Below the pieces are notes generated by a model. That model made no database searches, was not told the DNA's origin, and worked only from the letters and a program-made list of their open reading frames with translations. Shown here piece after piece: positions 1 through 10,600 of a stretch of 64,000 bases of DNA (positions within the stretch are counted from its first letter, which is position 1; the number at the start of each line of letters is the position of its first letter). The position numbers were made by a program, and so were the translations under genes. Origin of the DNA: Xestospongia muta (lineage: Eukaryota; Porifera; Demospongiae; Haplosclerida; Petrosiidae); the NCBI GenBank assembly GCA_963693285.1, contig OY848918.1:9303156-9367155 (forward strand). Reading direction: 5' to 3'.

Positions 1-967
1 GTTTGTCCTAGTGTTAGTTATAGTTGCTATTGATTTAACAATTATACTGACTGGATCTGTCATTCCTCAGTCACGACTGATAGCTACAGAAAAAGAAGAC
101 ACTCAGTATTCAGAGACAACAGTAAGTAATTCTCTAGTATGAACATATGCTAGTCACATGAGCTCCTAGTCCTGTTCTTATAATTTGTTTGTCTTCCATA
201 ACATGTAACTATTATAAATATTGAACATAGCTTATCCTGTATCACCGTAAATATTTTTTTCTATACTACATTTAGGCTGAAGGTGTCTTTGTAAATAGCT
301 ACATCTATGTGTGTGCTCAGAGTGGATCACAAATTTGGCTAGCAATCTCTTTTACATACAAAGCATTGCTACAACTAGTAGCAATATTTATGGCATTTCA
401 TACTCGTCGTATTAAAGTCAAAGCTCTCAATGACTCAAAGGAAATAGCTGTCATTATCTACATCAACAGTATTATACTTACATTGTTAGCAGTGACACAG
501 TTTGCTCTTGAAACTTATGATGTATATGCTGCCATGTTTGGACTAGCTCTACTGGTAGACGCTACTCTATTCTTAGGTCTTGTGTTCATTCCAAAGGTAA
601 GACTCATCTTCATTTTCAAGTAGATTTGATCTCATTTCAAATTGCTTATTACTTAACATAAACTCAATATCATACGTTACCTTGTTATTTATCACATACA
701 TTTTATCTTTATAGATGGTTAGTCTATATCTCGATCCAACTGGGGAGAAAATCTTTAGTCATTCCTTGCCAACTAATCACCAAACGCATACCATGATTAA
801 TGATGGCTCACTTGAGGAAACTATCAGTGGCTTACGAGTTAAAATAAGAGAATTGGAATCTAAGCTAGTTACACAAGAGGTTGGTGTATCATGTCAGTAG
901 ATTTAATAATTCGTATTTCATTTCCAAATTCTAGAACCATGATCAGAATGTCACTGAGCATGAGTAG
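1..967 (+). CDS. Gene A: GABA-B-like receptor, 3' end only (partial)
   Basis: Last four exons of a class C GPCR whose 5' part lies left of the window. Exons: 1-121 (end of exon 13, TM4 and second outer loop), 276-596 (exon 14, TM5-TM7), 715-879 (exon 15, coiled-coil tail), 935-967 (exon 16). Exon 14 has the GABA-B third-loop motif ALNDSK and the outer-loop Cys in YVCAQSG. It is one codon shorter than in genes B-F (ETYDVY against ETYHDVY). The exon 15 donor is the weak gag|gttggt; without splicing the frame adds VGVSCQ and stops at 898-900, and with splicing it ends NHDQNVTEHE. The tail (SGLRVKIRELESKL) differs from B-F, so A and psi form a separate subtype. Family certain; exact C-terminus open. 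Confidence 0.85.
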
Positions 968-3855
968 ATATGTTATGGAAAAGCACTTGTAAACTGTTGA
1001 TAAGAGATAGTTATAATTATGTAAATATTCATGTGTTTGTACTCTTTAAAATATGTAAACCCATTCCTACAAATTTCAGAATGTTTGTGTCAAAACAATT
1101 GTTGTATAAATTGTATTATCTTTAAAAGTTATAATTTTATATTTCAAAAACTGATTGTAACAAAACTGACAGTTGAATAAGTTAATATGTATACATCACA
1201 AGCAAGTCTATCTTACTTTGTACTTGTAATCTTGTTTGCTTTCACTATATTCTTTCTATAACTGTTTGTGTATTTATCTTTTCTATCAACTAAAACTGAA
1301 AGTACTCCTTGATTGCTGCACAATAATTAAGCTTGTTATCTTGTACCATCAACACACATTGAAGTCCTGGTAGAAATAAAAACCATGTAATATTACAATG
1401 AAGTACATTGTGCTATAGTAGTTTCAAGAGCTTGTTACGACATTCTCTGTGTTAGGTACGTAAAACTATTTATTAAAATAATACGAATACGTGTAATCAT
1501 TTGTCATGTTTGAAGATGATATAGCAAAGATAAAACAATGAGATATGAACATACACACATACTATATGGTCCAAAACATCTTAATGAAGGGTTTGCGTGA
1601 GAGACAAAAAACACAATAAATCTAATATTACAAGTAGATAAACCAATTTTTAGTGTGACACTTAGAAATCTAAGTCGGTTATGATGAGGGGTGATTCATG
1701 CCAAAATTAATCAATATTCCTTGAACTACTTTTATACTTTTCCTAGACACCATTCCAAACATTCTTAAACTCTAAAATATAGTACTAAGAGTATCTTCTA
1801 CCAACTCTGCTCAATTTTAGCACAATCACCTCTCCTATAGATTATTGAAAATAATCAAATTTAAAGGATTTTAATCAGTTGTGTAAGTTTTCAGTAGACA
1901 GTCTGACCCATCCCACAAAGCCATGTGGTTTATTAATAATTATTATTATTGTAGAACAAACCACATCATCCTTTAAGCAATCTCCTATTTCAAAGACATA
2001 CATAACACAGACCTACCACCTGTTGCTGTCTATCACTTTGTTATAATAACATTGTACTTTTACCTCAGTGGTCTTTTCAATTGGGTTCATACTGCTCAAC
2101 TAAACAATGTCAAAGGTCATTCAAACAAGGTTAATAAGTAACACAGCTAGCCTCAAAAGTACAAGTTCCTAAAAAGTAATTTTTATTTATACTATCTATA
2201 CATAAGAAGATTGCTTATTGATATATTATACACATCATTTGTTCAGCATTGAGATCATCTTTGAACGAAATTGAATTTGAAGAATCACAGTTATTGCAAT
2301 AAAACTTTTCAAAAAATGCTTGAACTTATGTACAAGCTAAGCTACAATTTCTGTAGAGTGCATTGTTTACTATCCAGGGAGACTACTACTCTGTAACAAC
2401 TTTGATACACAGATACTGGCCCACAATATAGCTATCAAAACAAGGATACAAACATGTGGCATTATTGTATTTACAAATGATAGGCTTAGAATTACACCAT
2501 TTCATACAGGATGCTTTTAACAGTCACAGAAGGGAAAAGTATGGTCAATCAATAACATAATTATGTCAACAGAATTAATGTGAATAGATAGCTGGTGTTT
2601 GCTAAATGAAAGTTTACTTATATCTGGCAAATACAACATGTAAATCTTATAGCTACAAATTAGCTAACCATAAGACTGTTAGGATCTGTAACATTGAACA
2701 GTAAGAGAGATAATAAATTAACTAATGACCAATAAAGATGAATGTAACAGGAGCTAAATTTAGATGATAATGAGTGCAGTAAAGACTGTTATTGATTTTT
2801 AAGTCATTTCATATTGTAATTGTTTAGTATTTAACTATTGGTACTTGTTGTTAACAATCATGTTTCATATAAGGTTTAGATTAAGTGTATGGCACCAGTG
2901 TCATACCTACAGTAACAACAGTGCATTGGTTTGAGGATTAGACTGAATAAAGCCCATTAATATAAATAAATAAAAAAGCAGCATATCTAAACACACGATA
3001 GTCAATAAATCTGGTACCAGAATCAAGCAATCCTCTCTTGTGACTAACTTCCTTTACCAAAAAGGAAGTACATTGAACAGCTGGTCAAACAATAACACCA
3101 ATTATTAAATTAGCATACTTATTAAACTACCAGTTATTGAGGTAGTAGTTATTAAACTAGTATAGTTATTAAACTAGCAGTTATTGAGGTAGTAGTTATT
3201 AAACTAGTATAGTTATTAAACTACCAGTTATTGAGGTAGTAGTTATTAAACTAGTATAGTTATTAAACTAGCAGTTATTGAGCTAGTAGTTATTAAACTA
3301 GTATAGTTATTAAACTAGTATACTTATTAAATTACTATAATTATAGTTATTGAACTTGTTATGGCTGAACTGATTTAGAGTTAGTGTAAATTAGCCAATA
3401 GACACAACATATCATAATAGATACCATTTAGATGATTAAACAAGATTTACACTTTACAATACTCAAACAAAACAGAAAAGAATGGAGTGTTGTTGCTGAG
3501 TCATTACTTCTATAGTTACGTACATATACATACATACTGTGTTCTCTACCTGTCTAGCAATTGCGAACAATATCTTCTCTATGGCTAATACATTAATAGC
3601 ATATTGTCCTGTAACATAATAAAACATTAAAAATCATAAATAAAATATCTACCTTAAGGTAAATGGACATTTATAAATAAAAGTGGCAGTTAGCAAACTT
3701 AAAGAAAACGATATGTATATCGTTGGGGTTAACTCCTTTCGTCAACACTGTAGGGGAGAATTAAACAACTCCGTATACTTGAACCATCAACACTAATCTC
3801 GGTGATTATCGAGTGGGCGAGATCATAACTATAACTGAGTAGTTTTGCCTACGAG
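968..3855. repeat. 3' flank of A-type gene, segmental duplicate of 17569-20335
   Basis: Non-coding, AT-rich stretch that recurs almost base for base downstream of psi at 17569-20335, with scattered substitutions and short indels. It contains a minisatellite near 3100-3356 and a possible polyadenylation signal AATAAA at 1375-1380. I see no convincing gene on either strand; the only exon-like piece is a 59 bp minus-strand segment at 3550-3608. The duplicate shows that the A-type gene end and the upstream flank of the next complete gene were copied as one block. Confidence 0.8.
3100..3356. repeat. Minisatellite, AGTTATTAAACTAG-like units
   Basis: Tandem array of about 14-15 bp units of the type agttattaaactag, alternating with a variant agttattgaggtagt, so that a higher-order unit of roughly 58 bp also repeats. 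The duplicate copy at about 19692-19835 holds clearly fewer units. Confidence 0.8.
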
Positions 3856-4581
3856 CAGGGGCGTAGACAAGTTTTTGAACTGGGAGGGGGGGATGCTAGC
3901 GCAAATTTTTAACCCACGCACACTTTCGTATACGTATTAATGCGTAGGCGGGGTGCCGGAAATTTTCCTGCGGCACGCCTACGCATTAATTAAATTGTGA
4001 AAAATGTCTTTAAGAAAGTGTCTTCTGCCTTTAAACCAGGTGAACCATGTTCTACTAATGCTGAAATCAGCAAATCAGACCACCAAGAGATTGGACTAAG
4101 TTCTCTATCATCGAATGAAATGGATCAAGAGGACTCTGAGCAGCCAGCTGCAATCACTTTGGGAGATGATCAACAGTTGCAGCCAAGTGAATTCAATCTA
4201 TTGCCATCATTCTCAGGCTCTTCATGTGCTTCAGTGGGTTTGTTAGCCGTGATTCCAGAAAAACCCCACCATCCTTTGTTGTCTTTTCCTTTACGCACTA
4301 GTGGTAAGCAAAGGCAATCATTTTGCTCATCGTGGTATGCAAGAAATAGGTAATGAATTTATTCAACGTAACAATAGCAGAGTGCACATTTTTGGACAGT
4401 ACACATAAACATAATCTATTTTCTTAATGAGAACTTTATTATTAAAAATGATTCAATGATCAAATTAAGATATCCAGTCGTTCAGGATTATTAATACCAT
4501 GCACATTTATAATATAAAACATGTGGGTCATAAAAATCTGGGGGGCTTCAGCCCCAAGCCCCCCTATTGCCTACACCCTTG
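3856..4581. mobile_element. hAT-like non-autonomous element upstream of gene B
   Basis: This 726 bp segment is absent from the matching position upstream of gene C (near 20333) and of D-F. It starts CAGGGGCGTAG and ends CTACACCCTTG, an 11 bp inverted repeat with two mismatches. It is flanked by imperfect 8 bp direct repeats, CCTACGAG (3848-3855) and TCGACGAG (4583-4590). Both features fit hAT transposons. It holds a serine- and glutamine-rich reading frame at 3997-4353 of 118 aa that I do not recognise, possibly a transposase remnant, and G/C-rich inverted stretches near both ends. It ends about 30 bp before the gene B start codon. Confidence 0.7.
3997..4353 (+). pseudogene. Unrecognised 118-aa frame inside the hAT-like element
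   Basis: The frame starts at an ATG and runs 118 codons. It is rich in Ser, Gln and acidic residues (for example MDQEDSEQPAA) with no membrane segment and no motif I can name. Its place within the terminal repeats of the hAT-like element suggests a leftover of the element's own gene, such as the disordered N-terminal part of a hAT transposase. It could equally be non-coding. No copy exists elsewhere in the window. Confidence 0.35.
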
Positions 4582-4619
4582 CTCGACGAGTCCTTTCATT
4601 TTCCAAGTAATAGTTAACT

Positions 4620-7600
4620 ATGTATTCTTGTCTCGTTATTTGTCTGTTCTACTCCCTGCTCCATCTCTCTGTTGGTACTCACAGCAGTAATGATGGCAAG
4701 TTTCCTCTCTACTTTGCATATATTACGACAAAGACTGGAGACGCCATTGCTAGTGGAGGTATACCAATTGTTGATATGGCACTACAGATAATCAATGAAC
4801 GAGACGACATTTTACAGAATTATACTCTAAACTATACAGATATATTGGATTCTGGAGTAAGTGTTCTGTATATAGGAACAACACTATCACAGAAAAAAAA
4901 CGTATCACTCTGATTGACGACCAATATATACATAATGTGACTATTTGCAACAATCCTGATAAATTTACTGTCATAGCTGCTACATGTGTGAAATTATTTC
5001 AACAAGAAAAGCGAGATGTAACAACTTTGTACTCCCATGTATACATACCTGTATAGTAATAGAATATAAATGTATGATGTTACCATTCAGTAGATTAATA
5101 CCCTTGCATATTCAAAAATATACTCCATTTTATATGATATAACATCATAAATTTTAATCTATTAAGGATAGAACACTAATCAAATTGTTTGTAGTGTTTA
5201 CTTGGTTCTTATCATAATTTTACTATTAATAATTATGTTAATGATTGTATATCTACCCCTATTTTTCCTTGTAGCAGTTTGTGTCAACAATATCTCCATA
5301 TATAGTATTTGTTTTTTTACTCACACAGTGTAGTCAAACTACCTCTTTGGATGCTTTCTTTAAACTATTTCAAAGTAACACAACTTTCGTGACATTGATT
5401 GGCTGTGGTTGCTCACCAGCAACTATACCTATAGCAGAAATCAGCCACTACTGGAATATACCACAGGTAAAAAGAAGCAACTATAAATATATAAAACAAG
5501 TATGCATTTCTAAGTTGATTTTGAAATTTAGACCCAAACAAAGGAATTCTCATTTTGATTAAATACGTAGATTGACATCAATATAATTTCACTTTCATTG
5601 TGTCAAAGTGAAATAGTATAATATCAATTCTTGGAAGGTTCATAGACTTATTAAAGCATACCTTAACCGAGTGATCTGTAAGGAATTATAAACTAATGAT
5701 GTCAGAAACAGTTTACTTTTTCAGTATTGTATTCAAGTTAACAGGGAAGAAATACAGGACCCCAGCAAGATTGTCCAAGCTTCAGACCTAGCCCAATGGA
5801 ACACTCTTAGTCTTGGGCAAAATACTTTAATGCTTAATGTTTAGAACTTAGGGAGAGAGATCAGTTATATAATATCCAAGTCTAGGACTGTCACACTGGG
5901 CTTCTGTGAAAAAAAAACACTTATACTATTTATTCTACATACTGCTGATCAAATCAGTTTATTTACATTCTACTGATTCACCATGGCAACAAAATGACCA
6001 CTCAGAGTATCATGCAACAGGATAGTTTAATTATACTTTAATATGTGATATAGACCTCTAGTTATGTGTTATCACAATAATAAAATTTTGTTGGTATACT
6101 AAAATATTTAACCATACAATATGCAAACGCATTCTCTCTCTCTCTCTCTCATTCCAATATTATAGATAGCTTTTGCAGCAGCTGCTCAAGTTCTCAATGA
6201 TCGTAAACGTTTTAGAAACTTTTTTCGGCCACTTCCGTCTTTTAATTATATTCCAGCATCATTAGCTCAGTTGATGAGAAAATTTGAGTGGAAACAAATG
6301 GCAATTATCACTCAGGAAGAGAGCCTGTTTCAAGGAGTAAGTATTTAGTGGATCATTTACAATATGGGACCGACTTTCTTTAATTACAATTTGTTTAAAC
6401 TTTTCTCTTTCTCTTTTCCCTTGAGGTAACCAATGTTCTTAGTAAAATTTTTAAGTCAGAAAATTGGTTACTAGATTCATCTGTGTCTTTTAAAACAGGA
6501 GTAAATCCCTTTCCATATGATGCCGTATTTGATAGAGTGAGATGATCAATACATGAATTGTTTATTTATTGAAGTGTGTTTACATTTACTTTGACCTTTG
6601 TTTCTCTAAAGAATAACTTGTTCCATTAATATACATGTATAATCAATTCATTTGACTGTTTCAAAGTTAGCTATATTTTGTATAAACAATGGATTCTTGT
6701 GAGAACACATATAAACTTTTTTAAACTTTCCCCTTTCTTTTTTCCCTTGAGGTAACATTTGTTCTCATATAAATTTGTGTATTATGAAAATAAGGAGGTG
6801 ATTAAGTGGTTTACAAGGTCAACGTTTATGTGAATAGACTTTAATAATTTCATTTTGAACAACTATATGTCTACTTCATTTCCTCATTGTCTAATATTTT
6901 GCTATAGATGAATGCAGAGAAGTATAGAATTATACACATCAATTCATATCCTGAATATGCTTACCATATTCTGTGTGAAGTGAGTGACACACTAGACTAC
7001 ACAAACGATGGATAAATCGATGAATGAAGCTATGTCTATATGATCATAGTAGTAATGTTTCATGTGTAGTACCATAAATGAATAAGTTATTATGAACAGA
7101 CGATTACTCTAGTTTATATGGTTGTCATTCCAAGCTAACTGTATCACTGAATTCTCACAATACATTACTCCAACTACCTAATATTATCTGTTATTATAGG
7201 CTTACTACAGAAATATGTATGCACCTACTTACGTCTGGATCTTACCAATGTGGTATAATTCTGATTGGTGGGATAATGTCATACCTGTTAATTCATCCTG
7301 TACAGTTGACGTTAGATTGGCAGTTCTTAATGGTACAATAGGGACTGTCCCTGATGAGTACTTTGTTATGGAGAACAGATCAAGGGTGTCTTTCTCTGGA
7401 CTGGTAAGATATGTGCTATAATATTGTTTGTATGATGTGTTAGTCATGTGAGTTTGTTAAACATGTTTCTAAATTAGAACTACCACATGCCATAACTAAG
7501 TATTGAACTACTACACATTATATCTAAATATAGAACTACTATGTCATGTCATGTCTATATATAGAATTGTTATACAATAGATTAATAATAATGTAGAGCT

Positions 7601-10600
7601 ATCTGCCACAGATTAAGCAAATCATGACTCTATGATAAGACATGTTTACAGATTATTTTCAATACTTTGTTATATCATAAAGGGACATGATTTATGTCTA
7701 TTTTAATAATGATTATTTTTCCTATATATTATCATCATAATAAATTAAACAATATTATGATAATCCAATGTGTTTCTTTCTAGAGAGCAGTCCTTATTTG
7801 TATTGGTGTGTGATTGTATGTGTATGCTACAACCAAATTACAATCATCAATGCTATTGAGCTAACTAACAGTATTACAGTAATTTACTATAATAGAATAC
7901 TTAAGTTAATTGTAGCATGAAGATTAAGTACTAATCATCTGTTTAGTCTAGTCATAACTCTTGTGTGACTGTTGTCTCTTAGATGTATTAGCAATGTATG
8001 AAATCAGATGAGTAAATCTTTATGTGTGCATAACTTATATTTTCTCAACTGTAAATCGTTTAGTCTAACATGAGTAGTTTGTTATTATTGTTATGTAATG
8101 TAATTATCACAGATGTAAATTGAAATATTATTTTTAGAAGTTTGTTTCTTCCATATAAGCTAGTTTGATAAACACTATCTGTTGGCAATTCCCTACTGTA
8201 TGTGTCCTAAGAATTTCATAGCTATGTTTACTAGTCTCAAAGAAGTAATAAATACAACCATATTTATCAATTAACTACTTGCTCTGATCAACAGATAACA
8301 GAGAACCTAGCATAAAAACATTGTATATTTGGTACATACGTTTGGTCTAATATTAAATTCTAAAGTGAAATATCTGTATTGTGGACAGTTTGGGACCTCT
8401 TAGAAACTACCTGTGTTATATAGGAGTGTTCTCAATAGAGAGATTCACAATGCTATATCAATATTAGTATAATGTATAATGTAATGGTCAGTCAGTATCT
8501 GTAGTTTGACTTACAAGGATTTTAAAATTTAAAACCTAAACAAAATAAAATAAAACGTGTACTCATGTAGGATTGAGTGTCTATAATTCCTATCTGATTC
8601 TTATCTAACTAACTTCAGGTGACTGTCACATCTGTCAGGTTACTGTCAGATTACTGTCAGGTTACTGTCACTGTGTGTCTAATTCTAACTAACTTCCTCA
8701 ATTATTGTCATATTTCTCTTCCTGTAGACACCACAGCAGTTTTTAGACAATTATACTGCTCTGCTACAGGAGCAACGATATCAAACTTTAAATTTAACCG
8801 AGCTTAGTGTTGGAGCAGTTACCTTTGATACAGTATGGTCTATGGCTATTGGACTTGACAATGCTATGAAACGAATAGCTGTGGGAAATGACAGTGGATG
8901 TGAGAAGTCATCAGGAGATTTGGTACCTTTAGAACAATTTGATTATACCAATGAAAAGATGGGGTGTCTGTTAAGACAAGGTTTTGCTGAAGTTAATTTT
9001 CTTGGAATTACAGTGAGTTGTAGTAGGTAGTAAGTAATTGTTCATCAGGAAGTCTAAACTTTAGTCTGGATACTTTAGGGGGTGTGGATTGGTTGATTAC
9101 ACATTGAATTAGTGATTGAAACATGAACTTCCTGGTGAACAAAGATTGTTTACATAAACAATGACATTCACTATGTAACATACAATGAACAATGTGATAG
9201 TTGCCATAGTAACTGGCATAGTATTCACTGGTACAAAATGAATGTCACTTTTTATTTTTTGCTATGTATATTCATTAAACTAATAGTTATTAATCCTTTA
9301 ATATCACAGCTGAGAAGTGTACATGTCATTATATGACAGCTTACAATTATTTTTTAGACATAACTGCTGAGTGATAGTTACATTTTTCAGTTTAGAGATA
9401 TAGTCTGGTAATTTGTCTTGGCATAAGAATGATATACACACCTTGAAATTGCTGTTTCAACTCCTTGTTAATAATATTGCTATTATCATGTTGTAGCTGA
9501 AACTATAATTAGTATTATCAGGTTTGCAAGAAAACAATAAGTAGTATATGGAAATTCCAAGCATCAATACAGTGAATTTCCTTTCCCAATATAATTATTG
9601 CTATATCCATGTGTTTATCCTTTAAAATTTTTTACTATAAATTTCAGCATTATATATAATTAAAATGAATAGATTTTCAATTTTCTAGTATTGTTATACT
9701 CTTTCTCCTCCATCTTCACTCTTATTATAGGGTCCTGTTATGTTTGACAGAAATGGTAGTCGTGTTAACAATGTTCAGCTTATAAAACAATACAGAATAT
9801 CTGATAGTAAGTGTCTATGACATAACATGGTTTATAATGCTCATTTCATTTCTTCCTTTAAAGGGAGCAATACGTCCATTTTTCCAGATACAGTAGCTTA
9901 TATAACTATTGGTGCAAATGAGACTACTTTTAAATTCAAACCTGGTGAATCTAATGGACGAATGTGGAAAGGTACACTGTAAAACATTGGTTAATTTAAC
10001 CATTATTTGGTTATACAGGTTGCAATTCCAAACTTATTTTGTTGAAAAGTAATCATAATACTGTTTTCATTACTAATGTACTACTGTTTATGTAGCTACA
10101 AAACCATCAATCTCATAGTACATCAGTAATTAAAATATGCAACTTGTATAACCATGTATTAATTAATTCAACCAATCAATTTTACAGTATATATACTGTA
10201 ATATATGTCATAGTTACATGTACCACAAATGCCTCATCATAATCGTGCATTAAAGACATTTTGTTACTAGTATTAATATTTATCTCTAATAGAGGACACT
10301 CCTATACTTAGGAGCCTCACCTGGTTATAGTGTCATCTGTCAGTTTAGAATGTGTAATATATACTGCCATATCGCTTATAGTACAGACAACATATTCTAT
10401 TAGTATCACTAATTTTTTATCCCTTAGATGGCATTCCTCCTTATGACGGTTTTCCAGAGGAGACTATACATCGAAATCATCTAGCTTTGATTATAATTTA
10501 TGATATTGCAGCATTTGTTGGTCTCATCTTTGTAGCAGTATGTCTTGTGTTTAATATTGTCTTTAGAAATAAAAAGTCAGTAACCTGATCTCATATATGT

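Noticed and set aside
3100..3356. Possible CRISPR array
   Set aside because: Units are short, adjacent and without unique spacers, and the window is intron-bearing animal DNA; it is a minisatellite.
5281..5562. Continuous frame through exon 2 from the upstream polypyrimidine tract into intron 2
   Set aside because: It starts at a non-ATG codon in intron sequence, and GABA-B homology begins exactly at the tcacacag|TGTAGT acceptor. Only the acceptor choice is kept as a finding.
7229..7447. Minus-strand 72-76 aa frame opposite exon 6, conserved in all five genes
   Set aside because: Conservation follows from exon 6 on the plus strand; no start, splice or domain evidence supports an antisense gene.
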